Shown here one piece after another: positions 33,400 through 46,449 of a DNA stretch of 64,000 bases. The notes below the pieces were generated by a model. It worked only from the letters and a program-made list of their open reading frames with translations, was not told the origin of the DNA and made no database searches. The stretch spans positions 13,249,814 through 13,313,813 of the forward strand of contig CP136063.1 of assembly GCA_032622095.1 (NCBI GenBank), written 5' to 3'. The DNA is from Siphonodentalium dalli. Its lineage: Eukaryota; Mollusca; Scaphopoda; Gadilida; Siphonodentaliidae. A program made the position numbers and the translations under genes. Numbering within the stretch: the stretch's first letter is position 1; every line of letters starts with the position of its first letter.

Positions 33400-33830
33400 T
33401 TCAACGTTGATTCCATCATCTCAACATTTTATTAAAGTGAGACTTTATGTTCACACATCGATTCATTCAGGCAACATTTTTTTTCCATTTCTACATTGGT
33501 CAATGATCTTCAATGGGGATAATATATAATTATATATGTATATCATCGTTAACTATTAAAGTGACATTTCTCTTTCACCCAATCGATATTGCATTAAAAT
33601 GACGCTTCATATTCATTACACTTCATTCATTAATTTTTGTTTCTACATCACTTATTGCATTGATTGCCTTCAGGTAAGGTAAGCTATGTCCGACTCAAAT
33701 ATTAAAGTGACGCATCATATTCACTACACTTCATTCAATAATTTTGTTCTACATTGTTTACATGTATTGCATTGATTGCCTGCAGCTAAGGTAATCTATG
33801 TCCGACTCAAATAATACAATTATTGAAGGC
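33400..33830. repeat. ~110-bp tandem repeat
   Basis: The blocks ATTAAAGTGAC, CATATTCA-TACACTTCATTCA, TGCATTGATTGCCT and AAGGTAA-CTATGTCCGACTC recur at intervals of about 110 bp, best seen at 33590-33710 and 33700-33815. Confidence 0.65.
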
Positions 33831-33895
33831 ATTCCATTTCCATCCATTAATTCTAAGGAAACTTCTGCTGTGATATATATATGTATATATACATA

Positions 33896-34428
33896 CAGGG
33901 TACTACATGTGCTACACCACTCGGGGAAATGTCTGTGTCATCACACTACAATACCATGTTAGAACTTGAATTGATATAATCGTAATCGTATATAGTCACC
34001 AATAGCCGGGTTACTACCGTAGTACTTGACATTGCCCATCTAGTGAACTATTCAAACCCAACAGGCCTGGTTGATTTCGCTGTGGGATGATGGTTCACTT
34101 CCATCCTCAAGCTACTTATGCATATATCATGGCATACATGTAAATCTGTTCTGACGTGCAAGGGTAGATATGTTTAAGGCCCCATCACAGTTCAATTCAC
34201 ACCAGGTACTCAGCTATTATTATCTTATGTTTGGACTGATCATAACCATGATTTTAATGCTGGGTTTGAATAGTTCACTAGATGGGCAATGTCCGTTACT
34301 ACGGTAGTAACCCGGCTATTGGTGACTATATACGATTACGAATATAATATATCAATCCAAGTTCTAGCATGGTATTTGTGTGACGACACAGACATTTCTC
34401 CGAGTGGTGTAGCAAATGTAGTACCCTG
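33896..34428. mobile_element. MITE with ~165-bp terminal inverted repeats
   Basis: CAGGGTACTACATGTGCTAC at the left end complements GTAGCAAATGTAGTACCCTG at the right end, and the match continues for about 165 bp on each side around a 200-bp centre. TA on both flanks fits a TA target duplication. Open frames within it are incidental. Confidence 0.8.
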
Positions 34429-34739
34429 TACTGAACATCCTACAATTATTCTAACATTGAACTTAATGATCAACTCGGTGGTTGCTCCATTACGTGTCAC
34501 GTACGATCATATTAGATTATATGGATTTATGTTGTGTTTAAATTATATGTATTTGTCAACTGTCCCGCATGGGTGTACATGTATTTGGTCAAATGTTTGC
34601 ATACATGTATGTTGCACACAAATGGTAAACAGCTATATTGTACTGTCCATTATTTTGGCGCGAGGGGCTGTTTCAAAACACTGTTTTCTTTGATAGACTG
34701 GACAGAACCATTTGTAAGTCCCAATACTCCTTTAATTTC

Positions 34740-35060
34740 CGGTATTTTAGTATTATATTTTTTGGAGTTGCAAACAAATTTACAATGTTTCCTGGCTTGT
34801 GAAAAGGACCTCTGTTTGTGTTACAGTGTTCCTCTGTCTGGCAGAACCTCCCCATACCACTGTGGTTATCATACCGGTACCATGGACTTTGACCAAACTA
34901 TATGCGCGGAATCCATGCTGTATATAATTCGAGTGAGGCCTTCCAATCATAAAGTATATAGCACTACGCTAATTTAAAGAGAAATTTTTACCTCTTTTTC
35001 TGCTCTGCCATCCGAATCTAAGATGTTTTCCTATACAACTGTGACGAATATATTAAAGAC
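34740..35060 (-). other. 3' flanking segment shared by ZNF-c and ZNF-d
   Basis: It aligns with 46390-46645 behind ZNF-d. Shared words are TTCCTCTGTCTGG, CAGAACCTCCC, CTTTGACCAAACT, GGAATCCA and CCGAATCTAAGAT. In the ZNF-d copy the matching stretch has an open minus-strand frame; here it has stops, although ILDSDGRAEKE is still readable. Confidence 0.6.
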
Positions 35061-35419
35061 ATATTATGGACTTCTTCGAGTGCGCTAAACTTATAAGTTA
35101 GTTCTCAGACTCAATACCAATACCACTAACAACACGGAAAAGTTCAAAGAAATCACCCATACCACTCCATAGAACACAACGTCTGGACTACATAACACTG
35201 AACTGTAAATATTTACATCTCAATTCGGGACACAACAATCGGCGATAAACTAACGCAAACGATTTCACTATCCAGTGCAACTGCATTTAATTAATATATA
35301 AGAATGACGGTGTGTGTTGTCAATTTGGATCAATATTCGTAAAAATAACAACTTGGAGCAAGATTAATCACCATTTCTAATTCCTCACCCCACGGGAGTG
35401 TTTCACATATTAAACTTCA

Positions 35420-36269
<850 letters not shown>

Positions 36270-36650
36270 TGTGTGGAATAGTCAGATAGTCCTACCGGTA
36301 TATAGCCGCTGTCTATCTCGTGAAGTGGCAATATTTATAGATAAGCTGCAGTTCATTCTTCGTCCGTCGATGTTCAACGACTTTCTTCTCGTCCGTGGCA
36401 GCGACACCGTTCAAGATACCGATCTCTGGCTCTTGGTCACACTTGAAATTTGTGCACAGACTGATAGTCAGACCAGCACGTCTCCGTGACTTTTATCCAA
36501 ATGCTGTTTTCTCAATCTAGCTGCGGTACCGGTACATATGTACATACCAAAATGTTTACCCTAAATCGATAGATAGGTAAAGAGAAGACGAAGATAAGGC
36601 AGGATCTCGTATCAATCGAACAAAGGAAATATCGTTGTGTGCGCAATAAA
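36270..36650 (-). promoter_or_regulatory. ZNF-c upstream module, proximal half
   Basis: The order AGATAGTCCTACCGG, CGCTGTCTATCTCGTGAAGTGG, TATAGATA and ATCGAACAAAGGAAATATCGT matches the ZNF-b and ZNF-d upstream regions. It breaks off at CAATAAA (36650), where a MITE begins. The continuation is at 42712. Confidence 0.6.
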
Positions 36651-37093
36651 GGTTACACTGGTGTAAATAAGGTTCGGAGAGACCTCTAGCGGATGCGGGA
36701 GGAATATATAGGAGAGAATAAAATAGACACTGGGCCCTGATTGGTCAATAGCCTTGTGTGCTTTTTGCATAAAAAAAACCTCTTCCCTATGGTTTCCCAC
36801 TGGTAAAATAGCCATTGGCACAGGAATTAACCCTCTGTAGTGAAGTTTGAATTTTTTGTTGTGGTCTAAAATATGACAGTATTTGTTTATGCGGTTCTGA
36901 CACTAGTTAGGAAACACAAGATTTAAAGGCGAATTCCCTGCCTGTCGTACCTGATTGTTTTTGTGCAAAAAGTTTCCCAAAGTGTCAATTTTTCAGATTT
37001 AAGAAAATTTTGGACCCAATGTTTATATTGCCAATAGTATACGCTAAAACGTTAGCACTGAGGCCTATGGAAAACATTTACATCTGTGTAACC
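36651..37093. mobile_element. MITE family C, copy 1
   Basis: A 443-bp element with ends GGTTACACTGGTGTAAAT and ACATCTGTGTAACC. It is nearly identical to 42262-42711, including GACCTCTAGCGGATGCGGGAG and CACTGGGCCCTGATTGG. It is non-coding. Confidence 0.85.
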
Positions 37094-37594
37094 TAAGGGG
37101 GGGATGATCTTTTTGGCCTTTTAGATGGCTGGGAGTCACTTTAAAGTATTTTATTGCATTTTTAACAGCCTTGTCTTTCAGTCCAATGAATCTCTCATGC
37201 ATGGTGTAGCTATTCTTGCTGCTGATGTCTTCTTGCTCTTACATCAGCCAACAAGAAATTCAATTAATTGAGGAAAAACACCCACTGTCCTGAGTGGTAT
37301 TGATAAGCTATTGGGAGGTCTACCACTTCGCATGCAAAATAACACGAATGACACCAACAGCTTGGATGTGAGAATAATCCACCATATATGGTAGATATTC
37401 AACCAGACGGTGCTTAAGTTTCTCAATTGGTGACTGATGTACATATACAATACACACAAATAGTAATAACAATTAACGTTGTGATTTTGAAACTAACCAT
37501 GCTAGAATATTGACGGTAAGGTGGTATTAACTACTACGAGCATAATAATAGTACTATTCTTTTATAATATATGTGGGCATGATGTATGGAAATA

Positions 37595-38074
37595 TTAAAG
37601 GTACTCAATCCGATAAAACTCCTCTCAATTACTATTTCAATGGCTTCGGGAGTCAAAAATATTTTATTCTAGTCCAGGAAGTCACCCATCAAAGCTCAGA
37701 TTTGTTAGATATCGATTTTAGAAATCTATTATTTTTCATTATCGGGAATTCTTTCTGGCCCAGAAGACATTCAAAATTGCGTACCCTGATTATAGAGTTA
37801 TCCATCCTTGTCTGTTTGAATAGTGTTTTGGCGTAAAATCTCGAGCAGGTTACCAAATTGACGGCAGTTATTAGTACTCATCTCGAGCAATTAACAAATT
37901 TCAAAAATCAATATCTAATAACTCTGAGCTTTGTTTGATGGGTTCCTCGACTCGAATCAAATATTTTTTACCCCCAAAGAGCCAAAGAAATAGTAATATA
38001 GGACCCTCTGATCGGATTGTTGTTGTTGGAATCTGTTGAGATGGGGACCATCTTTTCGGATTGAGTACCTTTAA
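37595..38074. mobile_element. TTAA-flanked foldback MITE (family D)
   Basis: TTAAAGGTACTCAATCCGA at the left complements TCGGATTGAGTACCTTTAA at the right, with TTAA at each end. The inside is also inverted: CCCATCAAAGCTCAGATTTG pairs with a diverged copy at 37925-37955. Open frames inside are incidental. Confidence 0.8.
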
Positions 38075-38137
38075 AGACAAACCAATAGTTATAATACAAT
38101 TATAACTGGGTTTTTTTAATTAAGAGCAAGAAGAGCT

Positions 38138-38262
38138 AATTGTGCTTAAGCACAATAAGGGATATTCCTTATTGCGCTTATAAGCTCAATAAGGGAATCT
38201 CTATTGTGCTTAAGCGCAATAAGGGAATATTTAATTGCGCTTAAGCGCAATGAAGAATATTC
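38138..38262. repeat. Tandem array of palindromes ATTGCGCTTAAGCGCAAT
   Basis: Four successive units of about 32 bp each contain an 18-bp near-perfect palindrome (ATTGTGCTTAAGCACAAT, then variants ending in ATTGCGCTTAAGCGCAAT) separated by AAGGGAATAT-like spacers. Weak single copies continue to about 38550. Confidence 0.8.
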
Positions 38263-38934
38263 AAATTTCGCTGATAAAGCCTAATAATGAATCTCTTATT
38301 AAAGAATAATATATTATATATAGTACATAAACTCCTTATAATACAGATGGTGTAGTCCATCTCCATGGCACAATGGGTGGAACAAATATAGGATTAGTCT
38401 ACTATTTGCAGAAGGGTGATCTAATGAGAGATATATTAATTGTGTTTAAGTGGAATGGGAAGTAATTGCGGTTAAGCATCAAAAGGAATGTCTTATTGCA
38501 TTCTCATTGGGCTTAAGCGCCATTAGAGATTCCTTAAGTTATTGCGGTTAATCGAAATTGTCTATTAAATGTCAATTTTGATTCCCATAGAGATCATCAA
38601 TGATGTCTATGCGCAAGGGCGACGTGCCAATCGTCTCTATTGGGATTCCAATTGTTGGCTCATTAAATATGCACATATGCTTAAGATACAGTCGCGTATG
38701 AAGCGCGCTCCCGTAAGTCAGGTTTTGGATCCCAGTTAATGAAAATATTATTGAAATAATCGGTTTTCCCCAATAAACAACCATATATTCAATATACATG
38801 TTTTGGAGCAGAATTAGGCAGTCCATATTGGACGCCATCATGGAATTTATTTTTTTTGGTTTAATTTTCAAACATATTTATTAGTTATGTTGATGGAGTT
38901 CTCATTAAACCTCACATCCTTTTATTGGTTAGAG

Positions 38935-39057
38935 TAATGCCAAAAGTAATTTACCACTTAACCACATCATAATTATTGGTAATTTTTCAGCATTTAAAAT
39001 CCTGACAAATTACCAATAATTATGCTGTGGTTAAGTGGTCAATTACTTTGGACATTA
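38935..39057. mobile_element. Palindromic MITE family P, short copy 1
   Basis: A near-complete 123-bp palindrome starting TAATGCCAAAAGTAATTTACC and ending GGTCAATTACTTTGGACATTA. It is a shortened relative of the copy at 32238. Confidence 0.8.
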
Positions 39058-39109
39058 CTGTACGAGGATTGAGTTATCATTACACCTCAAATCCTTATAT
39101 TGGTTAGAG

Positions 39110-39231
39110 TAATGCCCAAAGTAATTGACCACTTAACCACAGCAGAATTATGGGTATTTTTTCAGCATTTAAAATCCTGACAAATTACCAATAATTATGC
39201 TGTGGTTAAGTGGTCAATTACTTTGGACTTA
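39110..39231. mobile_element. Palindromic MITE family P, short copy 2
   Basis: Almost the same as the preceding copy. Both sit in a roughly 175-bp unit that is tandemly duplicated (ATCCTT-TATTGGTTAGAG precedes each), so one copy probably arose by duplication and not by a second insertion. Confidence 0.8.
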
Positions 39232-39479
39232 CTGTATGAGGATGGAGTTAAACCTCACATGAGTGTGTTGGGGATTTGGACCTTGACTTGGGACCTTTTG
39301 TTTTTAACGCGACAAATGCGCGTACACCTTATACACAAATTTCTTATGTAACCAGAGTTTTTCTTGGATAAGATGAGTTTGAAGCCTGCTTACATTTCAA
39401 AATGTCGTCAGTTTTATATTGTCTGCAGTGGAACTCATCGCGTTGAAGCAAAAGTTACGAAAGATAAAATGTGTATGTA

Positions 39480-40260
39480 ACGAGACTATAATACAACTGA
39501 AAAAATAAATTGAGGGAGGGGTGGGCGATACAGGGAACTAAGGGTTGAACCGATATAAATTTGTAGAGCGATAACGACCAATGTTGACACATTATGCATC
39601 TGAACTCAGAGATCAACTCTACTGTTGCAACAAGGCTTTAAAATAGGGGGGTGTCAGAATCTTAGTCATCTCTATATAGTGCCAGAATAGTCATTTATGG
39701 ACTTCTATAAGATATTGGGTTGGTTATATGGACTCGGAGAAAAAGTGGTTTGTACCAATGAACTGACATAAATTAGTGGAGCGATGTTGCATCGCGACTA
39801 CTAAAGCAGCAATAATATCAAATTGGGGAGGGGGGGTCTGAAATTATCTATCTCTATAGATGGCACCAGGATTATATAGAAAGGAATAGCAATTGATATA
39901 CGTATACGGTATACTATAGTAATACCATAGACATATAAGTACAAGTAACACATGATAAAATATTACGTAACGTGACTATACCGATGAAAGAAATAAATAA
40001 ATTGGACCGGGATTAGAGGTTGGGTTGGTTATATGTTGATAATTGGATATGGAATTCATACCGATGAAACGATACAAATTAGTGGAGCGATAAAGACCAA
40101 TGTTGACATTTAGTCAGGCTACGCGGGAGAAAATAGGGGTTGATACGATAGACCGAAATAAATTTGTCGGTGATAATGACCAATGTTGACCTATAAAGTA
40201 ACGCGACTGTACTGTCGGATAATTATCAGGTGTAACCGGTCAAATATGGACTCTAGTGAC
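39480..40260. repeat. Diverged ~250-bp tandem repeat
   Basis: ATAAATT-GT-GAGCGATAA-GACCAATGTTGAC recurs near 39555, 39770 (partial), 40075 and 40165, with GGTTGGTTATATG between copies. Non-coding. Confidence 0.5.
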
Positions 40261-40300
40261 CCATATAGAACAGCTCAGAAAACATTCGCAGGGCCCTAAA

Positions 40301-40830
40301 ATTTATTTAACACTGCATTTGCCATTAAAATCGATTTATGTCGATAAAACTGTCATTTTTCAAAATTTTAAGCTGAGACTTGGATAGTGTGGGTGGGAAT
40401 CCTACATATTCCTAAAATGACAGAGTACAGCACGTAATTATGTTTTAGATGGAAGAAATGAATTTTTTTCAATGATAAAATTTAACATTGAATTTACCAT
40501 TAAAATCGATTTATGTCGATAAAACTGTCTTTTTTCAAACTTTTAGGCTGAGACTTGGTGCATGTGCGTGGGATACATATATAGTCCAGCGCGTAATTAT
40601 CTTTTAGATGGAAGAAATTGAATTTTTTTCGATGATAAATTTTAACATGGAATTCGAATTGTCCCATTCAAATCTATTTATGTCGATAAAACTGTTATTT
40701 TTCAAAAATTTAAGCTGAGACTCGGTGTTTCTGCGTGAAATACCTATATATTCCGAAAACGGCAGGGTTAAGCACGTAATTATCTTTTAGATGGAAGAAA
40801 TTGATTTGTTTCGATGATAAAAATCCAGCG
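40301..40830. repeat. ~174-bp tandem repeat, three copies
   Basis: Each unit contains AAAATCGATTTATGTCGATA, AAACTGTCATTTTTCAAA, TAAGCTGAGACTTGG, CACGTAATTATCTTTTAGAT and GGAAGAAATTGAATTTTTTT. Copies start near 40320, 40495 and 40670. Confidence 0.8.
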
Positions 40831-41479
40831 TAAAATAATCGCCAATGGAGGCTTCGCTTCGCATGATACACAGGGAACACTTTGACGTTCGTACTCATAT
40901 TTCACCAATTTGTGTACCTGGCTTTCCAATCCTAAGTTTCAAGGGGAAATGTCTAATTTTACTCTATTTGTCGTTATATCCATATTATACATATTTATCA
41001 CACCATTTATTATTCATTTTCATAAAAATAAAATAAAAGAAGCCGAAGATGACATGTTTAAACTGTTTGAAGCACGAATTTGGCGATAACTTATCAGAGT
41101 ACGTTATACTTGTGATAGTTACGTTACGCACACGTGTTCCCATATCCTATTGCGATAATCGCTTAACCCTTCATTTTTCAACGGCATTTCAATTGGTTGA
41201 AATTAAAATTTCTCAAGTTCCAGCTCAACACGAATCTAGTGACCTAATTGGTAGAAATACTTTAGCAGTAATTCTTAGTTTTATAAGTCATAACTCTAAT
41301 TTTATTGACGATACGAGCTCAACATCATAATATGTCACTGTTTATGGCGGTGTTATCCAAACGTGTGCTTTGATAATGGTTATAATTTTATTTTGCGATC
41401 AAACGTCAGTGCAGCCCAGCAGAAACGCATAGGCACTAGTTCAATTCAGCAGAAACGCACAAGTCCTACGATTATAGTA

Positions 41480-41517
41480 CACCCACTGAACGCGCTTCGC
41501 GCGTTGGTCAGTGGGTG
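41480..41517. repeat. Strong 38-nt hairpin
   Basis: CACCCACTGA-ACGCGC and GCGCGTTGG-TCAGTGGGTG form a nearly perfect stem around TTC(G). No coding or transposon context was recognised next to it, although it resembles hairpins found at ends of rolling-circle elements. Confidence 0.7.
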
Positions 41518-42261
41518 AAAAATAGTATGTTTTTTTCATAAAAATTGCCAAATTTTCAAGGTATTTTCATTTTATTTCAAGGTGGTAGTAGTCACATGAT
41601 AATGCAAATGACCCATAACATGAGCATGTCAATGAGACACATATCACTTGTTATAAGAAGCTAATCTGACAAGTATTTTGGATTTTATAGCCAGTGATAT
41701 ACATATATATATCATACAAGTTAGTCATTTCCACTGGTGGGTATGGTCATTTGAAGGTTAATAGCACTAAAACTTGGACACATATAAGAAAATGCTTCAG
41801 CACTTCAAAGAGAGCATATTTTTGTTCAACTAATTCAATATACACCCACATCCAGTTATCTCGGATTACCCTTGCAGACCTGAAAATATCATATTTTAGT
41901 CTTCCATGTGCTGATAAAGTCACGTGCTTCATGCTCAGCTGCTCAAATCTGGACTCAATGACCTCACATTACCAGAAGTTCTCTCATGGAAAGGATATTG
42001 TACAGTCTTCCATAGCTGAGCCAAGTTTGCAACACCAGACTCCAAAAAGTGTGTGAAAATGGGGCCTGAACATGACCTGTGGTGGAAATTTGTGCTTTTT
42101 TGATGAATAATGTGTTAAAGGGGGTGGGGTTAAATTGTGTGTGATAAATAAAGAACCACAGAGGTGATATTGTTTTTGAACACATTTTTTCCATTAATGG
42201 GCATTTCTGAAGAAATGTAGGAAGTTACAATTATTCCGCGAAAAAGCGGGCTATCGCTTTA

Positions 42262-42711
42262 GGTTACACTGGTGTCAATAAGGTTCGGATAGACCTCTAG
42301 CGGATGCGGGAGGAATATATAGGAGAGAATAAAATAGACACTGGGCCCTGATTGGTCAATAGCCTTGTGTGCTTTTTGCATAAAAAAATCATCACACCTC
42401 TTCCCTATGGTTTCCCACTGGTAAAATAGCCATTGGCACAGGAATTAACCATCTGTAGTGAAGTTTGATTTTTTTTTTGTGGTCTAAAATATGACAGTAT
42501 TTTTTTATGCGGTACTGACACTAGTTAGGAAAACACAAGATTTAAAGGCGAATTCTCTGCCTGTCGTACCTGATTTTTTTGTGCAAAACGTTTTCAAAAG
42601 TGTCAATTTTTCAGATTAAAAAAAAATTTTGGACCCAACGTTTATATTGCCAATAGTATACGCTAAACGTTAGCACTGAGTCCTATGGAAAACATTTACA
42701 CCTGTGTAACC
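42262..42711. mobile_element. MITE family C, copy 2
   Basis: A 450-bp element, the near-identical partner of 36651-37093, ending CACCTGTGTAACC. Its right flank TAAACGTACGTCTAAT is the missing half of the ZNF-c upstream module. Confidence 0.85.
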
Positions 42712-42990
42712 TAAACGTACGTCTAATCTAAATATGTGGTTGTGATTAGACGCACCATTCACGAAACGATAGATGGATATACAGCCTACGTGTGAGTAAG
42801 TGTGCTACCGGGCAGTTTAAAGTCACAACATTCTCTCCCCAAAAAGAGGCAATAAAGAATATATGTCGTTCAACCGATGGGTATTTCACCAAATGAAGAC
42901 AAGATTTTTGTGAAATAAGTTTTCTGATCAATTCAATCTAAGTAACCGGAACCAGAGACGGCGATAATTTCGTGTCGGAATATGAAGGTA
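42712..42990 (-). promoter_or_regulatory. ZNF-c upstream module, distal half (displaced)
   Basis: The order TAAACGTACGTCT, ATATGTGGTTGTG, ACGCACCATTCACGAAACGATAG, GTGTGAGT, GGGCAGTTTAAAGTCAC and GGCAATAAAG matches the distal ZNF-d upstream region at 48490-48600 and 49185-49290. A further stretch (AACCGGAACCAGAGACGGCGATAA) is shared with 54180-54220. Confidence 0.6.
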
Positions 42991-42999
42991 GCAACCTTA

Positions 43000-44490
43000 T
43001 TTCCGCGTTCTCGTTTCCGGTCATCATGTGGACTTGTGCAAATTCGGAGAATTTTCTCAGCTAACAACTCAATTTATTATATTAATCATTGCCTTTTTCA
43101 CAATATATATGACTAGAAAATATTATTCAATTACTATTGTAAGTACTCTTATACTCCATTTGGTCCTATTTTATCAGCATCTCCCTGTAATGGTGGTTTG
43201 TTGTTGTCACCAATTTTCGTGGACAGTATTTTCAAAATGGCTTCTTTCTGTTTACAATCATGGGGTAGGTTGATTTGAATGTCATTGCCATCTGTCTCGC
43301 TTGGTGAATTTGCTATTTTCATTGTTCATACGCAAGACAAATAACACATTCTTATTATATTTTTCATCTTTTACTTTAAAAAAATATATGATGAAAAAGA
43401 AAAGTTTTTTTTTGGAAAAACAAATTTGCTGGTCAAAAAAGTGGCAGAAACAGGGATCTTTATAGACCGCTTACTATTTTTTTAGATAGTATGGTCACTG
43501 ATTCAAGTAATGGTGGAGAAGTTTGCACTCTTCTTGCAATCCCCACCCTCCTGAAATGACACACCGCCACCTCTGGAAGGTGTACATTGTAACATGACTG
43601 ATGTCAAGTATTTGAATTATTACTATTACAAACAATTACTAGTACTACACGGCTAATATGGCCTAATTTTTTTAATTTAATTTTATAAAGTCGAAAAATA
43701 ACGTGTGGAAAATATTTCTTGTTGTTCATTGTTCCTTAATAATGTACTTCTCTGTAAATTCACTAAATTGCATGCTTTTCTCTTATTTTGTGAGCCGATA
43801 TCGCAATAAACATCAAATTAATTACCCAGGAGATATTTCGAGTTGGATCCTTCACATACAGTGAAGTACATCACTGGGAATGGATAATAGTCGAGAAATA
43901 TATTCCCTGCATTATGTATTCGTCTTGATAAGGTTCCCTGTCAAAACTTCAAAACGATCCACGGTTTTGTACTGGTGGAATGTGATCTATACAGGCAGTT
44001 AGCCAGGGAACTAGAGATTCTTGGTATGATCTAGGTATATCAGCACATGTCAACTTTGATTATGCCCTATTTCGTTGTTGGAGTTATGGTCCTTGTTGAC
44101 TATTTTGCCAACTATTATCCTCATACATATAAATATATGCATTAGGTCAAACATAAAACATTTATATTTGTTTCTCACTACTGGTCGACCATTAAAATAG
44201 CTGTCGACCCTGACATGAATTTGTTATAGGTACATACATGTATGGCCAGCTCCTGGACAGGGAAATTGTGCCTAACAAGATTGTAACTTACACGGTGAAC
44301 AATGTACATGTATAAATGTTGGGCGTGCCAGTAGATGAGTCTATTTTTTTCTTATTGAGTAGTATAACCCATGTCAAATATTCCGGAGATCAGGCAATAT
44401 ATACATACAATTTGTTGGAGCACTGCAGGCCAGTGCAGGGAAGGGAATCTGATGCTCATTTTACATTAAAATGTGAAATAACCAATTATT
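43000..44490. other. No gene seen
   Basis: AT-rich spacer with several short frames. None has recognisable motifs or supporting splice context. Confidence 0.35.
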
Positions 44491-44499
44491 TTGCCTCTC

Positions 44500-44970
44500 A
44501 TTTGAATATGCCTTGAAAACAACAATGTTTTCTCAAGATCCATTTGAAATTTTGACACTTAGGTTGTTTACAGGCAAAAAATACCATATGACCGAACTTG
44601 GAAAAAAATAAAATTCTGTGTTCATTGAGCATTAAGAGGTGATATAACCCTTTATGCAGACTATCATTTGAACATGCCATAAAAACAACAATGTCTTTTC
44701 AAGATTCATTTGAAATTTTGACACTTGAATTGTTTTACTGACAAAAATTACCGTATGCCCGAACTTCGAAAATTTTGAAAAAAATTAGTTCTATGCTCAT
44801 TGAGCAATAAAAGGTAATCTAACCCTTATATAGGCACTAATTTGAATATACCATAAAAGCTACAATGTTTTTTCAGATCCATTGGAAATTTTTGACACTT
44901 TAGATTGTTTTACAGACAAAAAATACCTTTGTCAGAACTTCAAAAATTTATAATAAAAAAACTTCTGTCA
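44500..44970. repeat. ~170-bp tandem repeat, three copies
   Basis: The units share CATAAAAACAACAATGT, TTTTCAAGATTCATTTGAAA, TTTTGACACTT, TTGTTTTAC-GACAAAAA, CCGAACTT and TTCATTGAGCA-TAA, repeating near 44505, 44678 and 44850. Non-coding. Confidence 0.8.
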
Positions 44971-46264
44971 AATTTTTTTTTTATTTTCTTGTGCTTCTGT
45001 CGATCTATAGACAACAACAAGACCAAATATTCCCAGATTCCATTGATTTTTCAAAAAACCTTTGAGGTTGCTAATGAAGGAACTCTCGGCTTGTATCCAA
45101 CATACGATATTGACAGATATAAAATGAACTGAAACAGAAACCAAACTGAACACATTGGTTTCCAGTGTCTCCAGTATATGGACTTTAAGAAAAAGTATGT
45201 TGCATAAAATCCCCAAAATTTTTTACGAAACCCATTTTTTTATACAAATGACAGGCTACTACATCGTAAATTTGCATTTTTATTGCTATTGTTATTTTCA
45301 TTATTATTTTACACAATCGTCACATTTCCTGCATATACATGCATATTTGGTGAGTATAAACTTTATTATATTGTGCATGTATTAATCTATCATTCTATAT
45401 ACACATTAATTCTTCATCGGCGGTGTCGAAAACTAAAATGTCACTGATGTGTTGCGTAGTGTGCGCACCATTATGAATGGTTTATATACATAATCCGGTA
45501 ATTATTCCATTGGCCTCGCGTTATATAGTGCATACCTGGCGCATTGAGGGTTCCAGCTGCGAAGAAAAGAGGAATCATTTCCAACACGATGCCTTAGGGG
45601 AGCGGTCAATCAGATTCCTGCTCTGATATAATACAACTCTTATGCAGTATTATTAGAATTATGACCATGGGCTTCGAGTGACAGTCCTTCATATTATACA
45701 CCGAATACGCGCGATACATTTCATTGCATTGCATATTCTTTGCACTTTTCAGTGCTTCGTTGTAACGAAATGTGATTCATTATATCGACATGCTTGATAG
45801 ATTTTTGTTCTACAACCACGTTATAACATGTGCAGCAACTAAAGACAGTTTACTATAACAAGGCTCAAAGTTGAGTGACGTTACAAAATTGTAGATATCC
45901 GGTTGAAGTTCATTTGTTATGAAATCCGACAAATTATCTGTTATGGCCACCAGTTTGGCCGCCATTTTGTATAATCCTACGAAAGTTAGACAGGTAACAT
46001 TTTAAAGATCTAGTGTAACCTTACATAAAAACACGTTGTAGCGTGATATCTCACTCCTGATACTAAATAAAACATGATCACACTCGTACGGCCATATGCC
46101 GTTTTGGGTAGGATGTTGCAATTTTAAATATTTCAATTTCCCCAAGGGTTACAAGTCCACATCAACCGGAAAACAGTTGCCGAGAGCCTACTAATGAATT
46201 ATCACCCGAGAAAAAAACTTTAACAGAGAGTTTTGGGTTAGACCAAAATTCGGTACTTGGCTGC

Positions 46265-46400
46265 TGGACTGTAAGGTTTATCTCCGGTGTGGATTATCTT
46301 ATGGTTCACCAAGCTGTTCGATCGGGTGAACAATTTCCCGAATATGTCATGATAGTGTTGTTGATTCCCTGTGACCGCCTGCTCGTGTTAGAGTGATTGT
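46265..46400 (-). pseudogene. ZNF-e: one-finger remnant of another cluster member
   Basis: The minus strand matches the leader plus first finger of the family. GGCGGTCACAGGGAATCAAC corresponds to the leader, followed by HYHDIFGKLFTRSNSLVNHK and [10 protein letters not shown]. Both zinc-binding cysteines are replaced, and the array stops after one finger. It follows ZNF-d in the same orientation, so it is the relic of a further tandem copy. Confidence 0.65.
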
Positions 46401-46449
46401 TCCTCTGTCTGGAAGCAGAACCTCCCTATGTATATCGGTACCACTGGGG

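Noticed and set aside
34289-34977. Two long plus-strand frames (134 and 147 codons)
   Set aside because: The first begins inside the right arm of a MITE. The second runs into the segment shared behind ZNF-c and ZNF-d on the opposite strand. No domain is visible.
38138-38262. CRISPR array
   Set aside because: Spacing is regular, but the spacers are repeated too and the units are self-complementary. This is an animal genome.
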